Of a stretch of DNA of 64,000 nt, positions 46,798-55,615 are shown in pieces. The position numbers and the translations under genes are program-made. The notes beneath the pieces were generated by a model that searched no databases, had not been told where the DNA came from, and saw only the letters and a list, made by a program, of their open reading frames with translations. This DNA is from Vibrio sp. DW001 (GTDB lineage: Bacteria; Pseudomonadota; Gammaproteobacteria; Enterobacterales; Vibrionaceae). The stretch's first letter is position 1, and every line of letters starts with the position of its first letter. The stretch lies in assembly GCF_029016285.1 (NCBI RefSeq), contig NZ_CP091975.1:1-64000 (forward strand), in the 5' to 3' direction.

Positions 46798-46827
46798 AAA
46801 AGCCTCGTCAATAGACGGGGCTTTTTT
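46798..46827 (+). terminator. Terminator after second His-Pro unit
   Basis: GCCTCGTC AATA GACGGGGC with one G·T pair is followed by six T, a stronger terminator than that of unit 1. Confidence 0.85.
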
Positions 46828-46836
46828 ACATCTGTA

Positions 46837-46905
46837 GTGAGTGGAGCTTGGTAGCGCATCCGGTTTTGAAAAGAGCGGGACCAGAGGGTCGGGGGTTCGG
46901 CTTTC
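46837..46905 (+). pseudogene. Third, internally deleted tRNA-Pro remnant
   Basis: TAGTGAGTGG resembles the lead-in of a His unit and joins directly to AGCTTGGTAGCGCATC of a Pro D-arm. A related enlarged anticodon arm (CCGGTTTTGAAAAGAGCGGG) and part of a T-arm (GGTCGGGGGTTCGG) follow. This looks like a third repeat unit that lost its tRNA-His by deletion. Confidence 0.75.
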
Positions 46906-47463
46906 TTGTCATTTTATGATGATGATTACCTTTAAAATTAGAATTTTAACTCGTGATAAACGTCGTATATTTTTATTGTGGGCACGTATTATATAATTTG
47001 CTCTATTCATTTTGTTATCACGAAATATCTGCAATTTTTCTATTCTGGCCTTATAAGCTGCTTTGTATGGTTATATTAGTGTCATGAGCTGCTTTTTAAC
47101 TATATATTGGTTTATGTTTCTTTTTTGTTAAAGTTTTCTGGTTTTAAATATTTAATTAGATATGCATGGGTAAACGAATCTATATTTGTTATATTGAGTC
47201 AGATCTAACGTTAAATGCTTTTAAATAAGGATTTTAGAGACTATTGCAGAGTAATTGCATAATCCATAAATCGTTATAATTGTATAAAAAATGAATAATT
47301 ATTGAATCTACGTGCTTTAAAAATGTCCGAATACGCGTTTTTATACTATATATGTTGCTTTTTAGTGAAATATTTGCCAAATTCGTCAGTTATTAGATTA
47401 TCAGGGCATTATTCTGGTAATGAATGGAATCAATTTGCAGACAGGGCAGTTAGCGCCGTGGTC
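46906..47463. other. AT-rich intergenic region without a recognisable gene
   Basis: About 560 bp of AT-rich sequence between the tRNA remnant and the ABC importer. No ORF with a ribosome site, tRNA or clear terminator is seen. A short near-repeat (AAGCTGCTTT and GAGCTGCTTT) lies near 47057-47095. The importer promoter must be here, but I could not choose a site with confidence. Confidence 0.5.
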
Positions 47464-47474
47464 GAGGTCTGGTA

Positions 47475-49184
47475 ATGTCGCTTTTAGAAGTTAAAAACCT
47501 TCGGATCGAGTATCCGTCAAGGCATGGTGTGCATGCAGCAGTAAAAGATCTATCGTTCAGTATTGAACGTGGTGAAATTGTTGGTGTTGTTGGTGAATCA
47601 GGTGCAGGTAAGTCCACGGTTGGTAACGGTGTTATTGATCTGTTGAGCCCTCCTGGCTTTATTGCTGGTGGTGATGTCTATCTCGATGGAGAGAAGATAT
47701 CCGGTTTAACCAATGAAGAAATGAGGAAGGTTCGAGGTTCAAAAATCGGGTTTATTTTTCAAGATCCAATGACTTCTCTTAATCCGCTATTTACGGTAGA
47801 GCATCAGCTCAAAGAGACGATTCATGCCAATATGAAAGTCTCGGATGCAGAAGCATACGAACGATCGTTATCTTTGATGAATCAAGTAGGGATTCCTCAG
47901 CCCGAGAATAGACTTAAACAATTTCCACATCAGTTTTCTGGTGGCATGCGTCAACGTGTTGTTATCGCGATTGCGTTGGCTGGTGAACCTGATCTTATTA
48001 TTGCAGATGAGCCAACAACGGCTCTCGATGTCTCTATTCAAGACCAGATCCTAAGTTTAATTCGCGAACTGTGTGTTACCAACAATGTCGGTTGTATGCT
48101 AGTGACTCATGATATGGGTGTAGTATCAAATGTGACTGATAAAGTCGCGGTTATGTATCGTGGTGATTTAGTTGAGTTTGGTAAAACGGATAAAGTATTG
48201 GGCGATCCCGACCACTCTTATACTCGTAGCCTAATTTCTGCGGTTCCTCGCTCAGACAAAAAACTCGATCGTTTCCCATTGGTTAGTTATATCGAAGAAG
48301 CTGGTGAGATGGCGCCTCTCGATGTTAAAAATCACTGGTTAGGTCAAAGCCAAGATGAGAGACAATACACTGGACCTCTTCTTAATATAGAAAATGTAAA
48401 CCTACGTTTTATTACCAAAGATTCTCTTTTTGAAAGTCGTCGAGAGTATGTTCAGGCTTCCAATGATGTCAGCTTTGAAGTTTTTGAAGGTGAGACGTTT
48501 GGTTTAGTGGGTGAGTCTGGTTCTGGTAAATCGACGATTGCTCGTATTATTGCTGGGTTGTATAGACCGAACTCTGGCAAGGTTACCTTTGAAGGTATCG
48601 ATCTAACGGGTCTAAAGTCAGAAAAAGAACGTAGACCAATGCGTCGCCAGATGCAGATGGTATTCCAAAATCCTTATACTTCAATGAATCCAAGGATGAA
48701 AATCTTTGACATTATTGCAGAACCTATCCGCTTCCATAAGTTGACTCGTAATGAAACTGAAACCCGAGAGATAGTTCATGACTTACTGGATCATGTTGGC
48801 CTAGGTAGAATGGCAGGTCTAAAATATCCACATGAATTTTCTGGTGGCCAACGTCAGCGTATTTCAATTGCTCGAGCATTAGCAACGAGACCTCGTTTGT
48901 TGATTTGTGACGAGCCTACGTCGGCACTTGATGTTTCGGTTCAAGCACAAATTCTTAACTTGCTGAAAGATCTGCAAGATGAATTAAATTTAACTATGCT
49001 ATTTATCAGTCATGATTTGCCAGTAATTCGTCAAATGTGTGATCGTATTGGTGTGATGCAAATGGGACAACTTTTAGAGGTCGCCCCAACAGAGCAATTA
49101 TTTAATGACCCTCAGCATGAATATAGTAAACATTTAGTGGCTCTTATGCCGGAGTTTACTGGGCTGAGAGAAGATATAGCGTGA
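47475..49184 (+). CDS. Peptide-type ABC importer, fused double ATPase
   Basis: A 569-residue protein with two complete ABC domains, equivalent to DppD and DppF joined as in YejF/GsiA. Domain 1 has Walker A GESGAGKST, signature FSGGMRQR and Walker B LIIADEPTTALD. Domain 2, from about residue 300, has GESGSGKST, FSGGQRQR and LLICDEPTSALD. Both carry the oligopeptide-transport C-terminal extensions (DHSYTRSLISAVP; HEYSKHLVALMP). GAGG lies 8 nt upstream of the ATG. It is the first gene of an ATPase-binding protein-permease-permease set. Substrate unknown; peptides are the family default. Confidence 0.93.
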   Translation: MSLLEVKNLRIEYPSRHGVHAAVKDLSFSIERGEIVGVVGESGAGKSTVGNGVIDLLSPPGFIAGGDVYLDGEKISGLTNEEMRKVRGSKIGFIFQDPMTSLNPLFTVEHQLKETIHANMKVSDAEAYERSLSLMNQVGIPQPENRLKQFPHQFSGGMRQRVVIAIALAGEPDLIIADEPTTALDVSIQDQILSLIRELCVTNNVGCMLVTHDMGVVSNVTDKVAVMYRGDLVEFGKTDKVLGDPDHSYTRSLISAVPRSDKKLDRFPLVSYIEEAGEMAPLDVKNHWLGQSQDERQYTGPLLNIENVNLRFITKDSLFESRREYVQASNDVSFEVFEGETFGLVGESGSGKSTIARIIAGLYRPNSGKVTFEGIDLTGLKSEKERRPMRRQMQMVFQNPYTSMNPRMKIFDIIAEPIRFHKLTRNETETREIVHDLLDHVGLGRMAGLKYPHEFSGGQRQRISIARALATRPRLLICDEPTSALDVSVQAQILNLLKDLQDELNLTMLFISHDLPVIRQMCDRIGVMQMGQLLEVAPTEQLFNDPQHEYSKHLVALMPEFTGLREDIA

Positions 49185-49315
49185 TTTTTTGTTAGTTGAG
49201 CCTCCGTTTTGCTTAGCTAATGATTAAAGCTCTTGAGCGTTAATGCTCTAGAAGACAATAGATAGAAGCAAATACAACAAACAGGGATATGATTTCCCGC
49301 ATAAGGAGTTATGCA

Positions 49316-50869
49316 ATGAAAACCATTAAGACCAAATTAACAGTTGCTTTGATGGCCGCAGGCCTAAGTTTTAGTGCAGCTGCTGCAGATATTACCGTTG
49401 CCTACGATGCTGACCCGGTATCTCTTGACCCGCATGAGCAGTTATCTGGCGGTACACTGCAAATGTCTCACATGGTATTTGATCCTCTAGTTCGTTATAC
49501 ACAGAAGTTAGATTTTGAACCTCGTCTAGCAACTAGCTGGGAGCGTCAAAACGATACGACAGTTCGCTTTAACCTACGCAAAGGTGTTAAGTTCCATTCT
49601 GGCAATGAAATGACAGCTGATGATGTTGTTTGGACATTTAAGCGTCTTAAAGATTCTCCAGATTTCAAAGGTATTTTCACACCTTACAAGGAAATGGTTA
49701 AAGTTGACGAGTACACTGTTGATTTAGTTACTAATGGTCCATATCCGCTAGTACTTCAAACGGCTACTTACATTTTCCCAATGGATAGCAAGTTCTATTC
49801 AGGTCAAACAGCAGAAGGTTCAGACAAAGCTGAATTGGTTAAGCACGGTAGCTCATTTGCGTCTACAAACGTTTCAGGTACAGGTCCATTTGTCGTTACT
49901 TCTCGTGAACAAGGCGTTAAAGTTGAGTTCTCTCGATTCAATGACTACTGGGATACAGAGTCGAAAGGTAATGTAGATAAGTTGACTCTCGTACCAATTA
50001 AAGAAGATGCGACACGTGTTGCTGCACTTCTTTCTGGTGACGTCGATATGATTGCTCCAGTAGCACCAAATGACCACAAACGTGTTCAAGATGCAGACGG
50101 TATCGATCTAGTGACGCTAGCAGGTACACGTATCATCACTTTCCAAATGAATCAAAGCAGCAACGAAGCACTGAAAGATGTGCGTGTTCGTCAAGCCATC
50201 GTTCATGCAATTAACAATGATGGTATTGTTAAAAAAATCATGAAAGGTTTCGCTACAACGGCTAGTCAGCAAGGGCCTGAAGGTTACGCGGGTTATTCTG
50301 CTGACCTAATGCCTCGTTACGATCTTAAGAAAGCGAAAGCACTTATGAAAGAAGCGGGTTATGAGGATGGCTTTACGTTATCCATGATGGCACCAAACAA
50401 CCGTTATGTGAACGATGCTAAAGTTGCTCAAGCCGCTTCTGCGATGCTATCTAAGATTGGTATCAAGGTTGACCTTAAAACGATGCCTAAAGCGCAGTAC
50501 TGGCCTGAGTTTGATGTATGTGCAGCAGATATGATGATGATCGGTTGGCACTCAGATACAGAAGATTCAGCTAACTTCTCTGAGTTCTTAACAATGACTC
50601 GTAACGAAGAGACAGGTCGTGGTCAGTATAACTGTGGTCATTACTCAAACGCAGACGTTGACCGTATGGTTGAAGAGTCAAACGTAGAAACAGACCCTGC
50701 AAAACGCGCGAAGATGCTACAACAGGTGGAAGCAACGCTTTATAACGAAGCGGCGTTTGTTCCTCTACATTGGCAGAACCTAGCGTGGGGTGCGAAATCT
50801 AATGTTGATATCGCTCCTATTGTTAACGCAATGAACTTCCCATACTTTGGCGACCTAGAAGTTAAATAA
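49316..50869 (+). CDS. ABC importer periplasmic substrate-binding protein (family 5)
   Basis: Binds the substrate of the neighbouring peptide-type importer. The start at 49316 has AAGGAG 7 nt upstream and gives the signal peptide MKTIKTKLTVALMAAGLSFSAAAA; the earlier in-frame ATG lacks a site. The 517-residue protein has SBP_bac_5 features: DADPVSLDPHEQLSGGT, LATSWERQNDTTVRFNLRKGVKFHSG, the signature NEMTADDVVWTFKRLKD, and VRQAIVHAINNDGIVKKIMKG. It is a soluble DppA/OppA-like protein with no lipobox. It lies 131 bp after the ATPase gene and 236 bp before the permeases. Confidence 0.93.
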   Translation: MKTIKTKLTVALMAAGLSFSAAAADITVAYDADPVSLDPHEQLSGGTLQMSHMVFDPLVRYTQKLDFEPRLATSWERQNDTTVRFNLRKGVKFHSGNEMTADDVVWTFKRLKDSPDFKGIFTPYKEMVKVDEYTVDLVTNGPYPLVLQTATYIFPMDSKFYSGQTAEGSDKAELVKHGSSFASTNVSGTGPFVVTSREQGVKVEFSRFNDYWDTESKGNVDKLTLVPIKEDATRVAALLSGDVDMIAPVAPNDHKRVQDADGIDLVTLAGTRIITFQMNQSSNEALKDVRVRQAIVHAINNDGIVKKIMKGFATTASQQGPEGYAGYSADLMPRYDLKKAKALMKEAGYEDGFTLSMMAPNNRYVNDAKVAQAASAMLSKIGIKVDLKTMPKAQYWPEFDVCAADMMMIGWHSDTEDSANFSEFLTMTRNEETGRGQYNCGHYSNADVDRMVEESNVETDPAKRAKMLQQVEATLYNEAAFVPLHWQNLAWGAKSNVDIAPIVNAMNFPYFGDLEVK

Positions 50870-51002
50870 GTATGAGAATTAGGTGTGTAGTTCTATTTTC
50901 ATCTCAGTAGCGCTCAATTACTAACGTAAACGGTGCGATTGTTTTTGAAGTAGGATGACACGTCAGCGTCCGAATGTGTTATTTGGTCGTAATTAGCTTT
51001 GT

Positions 51003-51043
51003 GGTACTCAACCTTATTTCAGTCGGGTTGAGTGCCATTTTTA
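51003..51043 (+). terminator. Attenuator-like hairpin between binding-protein and permease genes
   Basis: GGTACTCAACC pairs with GGTTGAGTGCC (11 bp, one G·T) over a 12-nt loop, followed by ATTTTTAAA. It lies 134 bp after the binding-protein stop. It would let abundant binding protein be made with less permease, or end the first transcript. Confidence 0.7.
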
Positions 51044-51105
51044 AACTGAAGACTGACTGAAAGACTTCTTTTCGAAGAATATAATGGAATATTAAGGGGC
51101 AAGGG

Positions 51106-52083
51106 ATGTTTTCGTTTCTGGTCAAGCGCCTGTATCAGGCACTGATAGTGATGTTTGTGATCAGTTTAGTGGCATTTGCCATCCAAGATAACTTGGGAGA
51201 CCCGTTGCGTGAACTGGTTGGCCAGTCTGTTTCGGAATCGGAACGTCAAGCTTTGCGTGATGATCTGGGATTAAATGATCCGTTTTTTACTAAATACGCT
51301 CGCTTTGTAGGTAATGCTATACAAGGTGATTTCGGCACGTCTTATTTTTATAAAAAACCAGCCGCTGACGTAATATTGAATAAATTAGTGGCAACACTGG
51401 AGTTGGTTTTTGGCGCGGCATTAATTATTGTACTCATGTCGATACCACTCGGTGTTTATTCTGCTATTCATCCTAAAAGCATACTGACAAAAATGGTAAT
51501 GGCATTCAGTAGTATTGGTATATCGATACCGGTGTTTCTTACGGCAATTATGTTGATGTATGTATTCTCTATTGAGTTGGGCTGGTTACCTTCTTACGGT
51601 AGGGGTGAAACCATGAACCTACTTGGTTGGGAGTCAGGGTTCTTTACACTTGATGGTTTAGCGCACCTGGTTTTACCTTGTGTTTCATTGGCATCGATTA
51701 TGCTGCCATTATTCATCCGTTTAGTCCGTTCTGAAATGCTTGAAGTCTTGAGCTCTGAATATATTAAATTTGGTCGAGCTAAAGGGTTATCTTCAAAGAA
51801 GATTTATTATCAACATGCCCTTAAAAATACAATGTTGCCAGTATTAACGGTTGGCGGTGTTCAGATTGGTACTATGGTGGCGTATACCATCCTTACGGAA
51901 ACCGTATTTCAGTGGCCTGGAACGGGGTTCCTTTTCTTAGAGGCAATTAACCGCGTAGATACACCGTTAATTACCGCATATGTAATCTTTGTAGGTTTGG
52001 TATTCGTGGTGACAAATACAATTGTTGACCTTATGTATGGTCTGATTAACCCGACTGTTAACTTAACTGGCAAAGGAGCATGA
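51106..52083 (+). CDS. ABC importer permease, DppB type
   Basis: One of two membrane subunits of the peptide-type importer. The 325-residue protein has about six membrane helices, the N-terminal DppB/OppB pattern (FLVKRLYQALIVMFVISLVAFAI, LGLNDPFFTKYARFVGNAIQGDFGTS) and the ATPase-contacting EAA loop (SEYIKFGRAKGLSSKKIYYQHALKN). AAGGGG lies 6 nt before the ATG. Its stop overlaps the upstream ATG of the next gene. Confidence 0.93.
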   Translation: MFSFLVKRLYQALIVMFVISLVAFAIQDNLGDPLRELVGQSVSESERQALRDDLGLNDPFFTKYARFVGNAIQGDFGTSYFYKKPAADVILNKLVATLELVFGAALIIVLMSIPLGVYSAIHPKSILTKMVMAFSSIGISIPVFLTAIMLMYVFSIELGWLPSYGRGETMNLLGWESGFFTLDGLAHLVLPCVSLASIMLPLFIRLVRSEMLEVLSSEYIKFGRAKGLSSKKIYYQHALKNTMLPVLTVGGVQIGTMVAYTILTETVFQWPGTGFLFLEAINRVDTPLITAYVIFVGLVFVVTNTIVDLMYGLINPTVNLTGKGA

Positions 52084-52085
52084 TA

Positions 52086-53024
52086 ATGGAACAATCTAAT
52101 GTTGTCCCAAGCCGTTGGGAGCGTTTCAAGCAGTCTGATTTTCTGTATTATTTCTTGCGTGACAAAGTAGCGATGTTTAGTTTTGCCGTATTCATGGTAT
52201 TTCTAATGATGTCGATAGCCGCGCCGTTATTAGCGCCGATGGACCCATACGATTTAACGTCTATCGATATTATGGATTCTGAGCTTCCTCCTTCTTGGAT
52301 GGAGAATGGTGATTCTAAGTTTGTGCTAGGTACCGATGAGCAAGGGCGTGATATCTTATCCACTATGCTTTACGGTTCGCGACTTTCTCTTACTATCGGT
52401 TTTTTCGCAGTAGGATTGCAGTTATTTCTAGGCATTATTATAGGGCTGTCGGCAGGCTATTTTGGTGGTCGTATTGATAGCTTCTTAATGCGTTTTGCTG
52501 ATGTACAGCTCTCTTTTTCAACCATGATGGTTGCGATTATCGTATCAGCAATATTTAAGGCGAGTTTTGGTAGTGATTTTTATAGCCAATATGCGGTCCT
52601 AATGTTGGTGGTGATTATCGGTATTGCAGAATGGCCGCAGTACGCTCGAACTATTCGAGCCTCTGTTCTTGCAGAGAAGAATAAAGAGTATGTAGAAGCA
52701 GCACGAGTGATGGGTTTTCGATCGCCTCGAATTATGTTCCGTCATATTTTACCGAACTGCCTATCACCTATTTTGGTTATCTCAACGGTTCAGGTTGCAA
52801 ACGCAATCATGTCAGAAGCGGCTCTTTCCTTCTTAGGATTAGGTTTACCGGTTGATCAACCCTCTTTAGGTGCACTAATTAGTATCGGCTTTAATTACAT
52901 TTTTTCTGGCGCGTGGTGGATTACTGCATTCCCAGGTTTTGTATTAGTGACACTTGTTTTAGTGATTAATTTGCTCGGAGACTGGTTAAGAGACGTATTT
53001 AATCCTAAAATTTACAAAGGGTGA
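52086..53024 (+). CDS. ABC importer permease, DppC type
   Basis: The second membrane subunit. The ATG at 52086 (MEQSNVVPSRWERFKQSDFL) is preferred because AGGAG lies 7 nt upstream; the ATG at 52080 is only 1 nt from it. The 312-residue protein has the cytoplasmic N terminus of DppC proteins, LAPMDPYDLTSIDIMDSELPPSW, LGTDEQGRDILSTMLYGSRLSL and the EAA loop EYVEAARVMGFRSPRIMFRHILPNC. It is the last gene of the operon, followed by a terminator. Confidence 0.93.
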   Translation: MEQSNVVPSRWERFKQSDFLYYFLRDKVAMFSFAVFMVFLMMSIAAPLLAPMDPYDLTSIDIMDSELPPSWMENGDSKFVLGTDEQGRDILSTMLYGSRLSLTIGFFAVGLQLFLGIIIGLSAGYFGGRIDSFLMRFADVQLSFSTMMVAIIVSAIFKASFGSDFYSQYAVLMLVVIIGIAEWPQYARTIRASVLAEKNKEYVEAARVMGFRSPRIMFRHILPNCLSPILVISTVQVANAIMSEAALSFLGLGLPVDQPSLGALISIGFNYIFSGAWWITAFPGFVLVTLVLVINLLGDWLRDVFNPKIYKG

Positions 53025-53064
53025 TCCAAAACGATTGATCTCTAACCATAAAAGTTCCTAAACT

Positions 53065-53095
53065 AAGAGTCGCTATTATTGCGACTCTTTTTTTT
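53065..53095 (+). terminator. Terminator of the ABC importer operon
   Basis: GAGTCGC TATTATT GCGACTC with eight T, about 40 bp after the last permease gene. Confidence 0.92.
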
Positions 53096-53145
53096 AGAGC
53101 GTATCGGTATCAAGTAGGCAATATGATGAATATAGAGATAACAAT

Positions 53146-54078
53146 ATGAGTATGATTTCTGCTAGAAAACTGGTGGTTATGGTTTTTTGTTTAAGCTTGG
53201 CTATTCCATCTCTAGTGAGCGCCGCTGATGACGAGTATATCTGTGAGGCAAAACAGAACTCAAAGAGTGAATTACCGGTTCTTTCGCAAGATTGTCCTGT
53301 CGGTAATGGAGTATGGGGGTCTGCTCCTGTTGTTGATGACGGATTATTTTGGATTCAATGTGGGTTCTTTAGTGAGGCTCAAACGATCAGCGAGGCACAG
53401 CCGATATACAAGGTGGTATCCACAGATGTATGGGTAAAACCTGAGAAGAAAGGTTATCGCTGTCTGGTGGGGCCTTATGAACAATATTCTGTTGCACAAG
53501 CGGATCTGGTTAACCTAAAAAAGCTGAATTCGTATAACGAATCTTTTATTCGTAATGCAACCTCAACTAAAGCGACAAAAACAACGACGGCAACACAATC
53601 AGCAACAAAAAAGACATCACCTAAAGCTCCCGCTAAAAAGCTTCCCGTTTCGGCAGCTCTAGCCCCTGTGGCGGCTAATTCTATTGAACAGGCATCAATG
53701 TCTAAAAAAGCCCCCAAAGCGGCAGAGAAGAGCATTAAAGCATCTGAAACCGTCGTTGCACGTAGAGATGTGAAAATTGGTGACAAATATTATGCTATTC
53801 CATTTTTAATGGATGGGTATGATCAGTTTTATATGGAGTACGGTATTGCGTGGAATCGCCTAAACTATGAACGTGCAATGGAAGTTTGTGAGTCTCAGCA
53901 AATGCGTTTGCCTACCGCGGATGAATGGAAGTTGTTGATAGACTCTCAAGTCATGAGTAAAAAACAGTGGCCACTGCATTTGCCGTATTGGGGAATGGAT
54001 AAGCAAGGGTTGTTTACTAGCGGTAAAGTAACGCAACTTACAGGAACATCGTTATTGAATGTGGTTTGTGTAAAGTAA
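53146..54078 (+). CDS. Secreted SPOR-domain protein with a C-terminal lectin-like/FGE-like domain
   Basis: A 310-residue protein I cannot name. A signal peptide (VVMVFCLSLAIPSLVSAA, residues about 9-27) is followed by a cysteine-containing region with a SPOR-like segment (WIQCGFFSEAQTISEAQPIY ... YRCLVGPYEQYSVAQAD, about 65-122). SPOR domains bind denuded peptidoglycan at division sites. A low-complexity linker rich in Lys, Thr, Ala and Pro (about 130-205) leads to a globular C-terminal domain with YERAMEVCESQQMRLPTADEWKLL, a pattern of formylglycine-enzyme-like or DUF1566-type C-type-lectin folds. It is a single-gene unit between two terminators. A role at the septum or in envelope sensing is possible. 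Confidence 0.7.
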   Translation: MSMISARKLVVMVFCLSLAIPSLVSAADDEYICEAKQNSKSELPVLSQDCPVGNGVWGSAPVVDDGLFWIQCGFFSEAQTISEAQPIYKVVSTDVWVKPEKKGYRCLVGPYEQYSVAQADLVNLKKLNSYNESFIRNATSTKATKTTTATQSATKKTSPKAPAKKLPVSAALAPVAANSIEQASMSKKAPKAAEKSIKASETVVARRDVKIGDKYYAIPFLMDGYDQFYMEYGIAWNRLNYERAMEVCESQQMRLPTADEWKLLIDSQVMSKKQWPLHLPYWGMDKQGLFTSGKVTQLTGTSLLNVVCVK

Positions 54079-54084
54079 GGGTTT

Positions 54085-54120
54085 AAAAAAGGCTCTAATC
54101 GGAGAGATTAAAGCCTTTTT
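54085..54120. terminator. Bidirectional terminator between the SPOR gene and gorA
   Basis: AAAAAGGC...TAATC GGAGA GATTA...GCCTTTTT, imperfect in the middle, with A- and T-runs, between convergent genes. Confidence 0.78.
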
Positions 54121-54135
54121 AATAGTAGCAGTTCG

Positions 54136-55491
54136 TTACGTCATGGTAACGAACTCTTCTGAACCCGTTGGATGTATCGCTACAACACTATCGAAATCGG
54201 CTTTGGTTGCGCCCATTTTGATAGCAACCGCAAAGCCTTGAATCATTTCGTCTACTGTGAAGCCAATACCATGTAAGCCGACAACTTTTTCGTCGTCTCC
54301 AGCACAGACCAATTTCATTTTACAAGGTTGACGATGTTGGGTTATCGCGGTGTACATTGCTGTAAAACCTGACTGATAAACAGTTACGTTCTCTTTGCCA
54401 TATTGAGCAATAGCCTCAGGTTCAGTAATCCCAATGGTGCCAATAGGTGGGTGGCTGAATACCACGGTAGGGACAAGATCGTAATCCATTTTTGCCGTGG
54501 GCTTATTGTTAAATAGACGCTCAGATAATTGACGACCAGCTTTAACGGCTACAGGGGTTAGTTCAATACCACCTTCCATAATGTCACCAACACAATAAAT
54601 GCCTTTCACATTGGTTTCTTGGTACTCATCAACTTTGATGTAACCGCGATCGTTAAGTGCAACACCAGTCACGTCTAAGTTGATAGTATCCGTTGCTGGG
54701 TGGCGGCCAATCGCCCAGATTAACGTATCAACATTGTGTGCTTTACCGTTTTCCAAATGCAGGGTTAAGCTGCCATCGGTTTCTTTTACAATCTCTTTAG
54801 GGATGGATTGAGTATGTAAAGTAGGGCCTTCTTGCGCCATTACTTCAACCAACGTTTCTATAATCATTGGATCAAAGCTGCGGATAGGGGATTGTTTACG
54901 AACAAATAGGTCCGTTTTTGACCCTAGTGCGTGTAATACACCTGCAATTTCTACCGCTATGTAACCAGCACCAATAACCGCAACACGCTTTGGTTGTTCT
55001 TTTAGTTCGAAGAAGCCATTTGAATCAATACCATATTCGGCACCAGGGATGTTCGGAATGCTTGGACGACCGCCAACCGCGACGAGAATATGTTCTGCGG
55101 TATAAAGCTCGCCGTTTACTTCAATGGTCTTTTGGTCGATAAACTTAGCGAAGCCTTTGATCACTTCAATTTTGTTTTTGCCAAGTACATTATCGTAAGA
55201 TTGGTGAATACGGCCGATATACGCTTGACGGTTCTCTACTAATTTACCCCAGTTAAGCGCTTTAGCCTCAACATCAAAACCATAGTCTTCCGCATACAAA
55301 TGGATTGCTTCCGCCACCTGAGCACCATGCCACATTACTTTTTTAGGCACACAACCAACGTTTACGCACGTTCCACCAAGGTCTTTTGCTTCAATCAGTG
55401 CAACTTTAGCGCCATGCATAGCCGCACGATTAGCAGAAGCTATACCGCCACTACCGCCACCGATACAGATGTAGTCAAATTCTTTCGCCAT
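54136..55491 (-). CDS. gorA: Glutathione reductase
   Basis: An NADPH-dependent flavoenzyme that keeps glutathione reduced. The start at 55491 ([20 protein letters not shown]) has GGAGA a few bases upstream and puts the redox disulfide at Cys42 and Cys47 in [13 protein letters not shown], the E. coli numbering. The 451-residue protein continues with the NADPH fold [40 protein letters not shown] near the FAD, and the C-terminal [11 protein letters not shown] with the catalytic histidine-glutamate pair. It is downstream of rlmJ on the same strand, 124 bp apart. Confidence 0.96.
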   Translation of the reverse strand: MAKEFDYICIGGGSGGIASANRAAMHGAKVALIEAKDLGGTCVNVGCVPKKVMWHGAQVAEAIHLYAEDYGFDVEAKALNWGKLVENRQAYIGRIHQSYDNVLGKNKIEVIKGFAKFIDQKTIEVNGELYTAEHILVAVGGRPSIPNIPGAEYGIDSNGFFELKEQPKRVAVIGAGYIAVEIAGVLHALGSKTDLFVRKQSPIRSFDPMIIETLVEVMAQEGPTLHTQSIPKEIVKETDGSLTLHLENGKAHNVDTLIWAIGRHPATDTINLDVTGVALNDRGYIKVDEYQETNVKGIYCVGDIMEGGIELTPVAVKAGRQLSERLFNNKPTAKMDYDLVPTVVFSHPPIGTIGITEPEAIAQYGKENVTVYQSGFTAMYTAITQHRQPCKMKLVCAGDDEKVVGLHGIGFTVDEMIQGFAVAIKMGATKADFDSVVAIHPTGSEEFVTMT

Positions 55492-55582
55492 TATGTTCTC
55501 CAATCTTTTTTTGATTTTTTCAATGTTTCTATAGTAGACCTAACATAAAGAGCATGCGAGCAAGCTCTTCAATGGAATTATC

Positions 55583-55598
55583 ATTAGATATATCTAAT
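55583..55598. promoter_or_regulatory. 16-bp palindrome upstream of gorA
   Basis: ATTAGATATATCTAAT is a perfect palindrome 92 bp upstream of the gorA start and 18 bp after the rlmJ stop. It could be an operator for gorA or part of the rlmJ 3' end. No T-run favours the terminator view. Confidence 0.5.
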
Positions 55599-55615
55599 AT
55601 ATATATGGGGACCTT

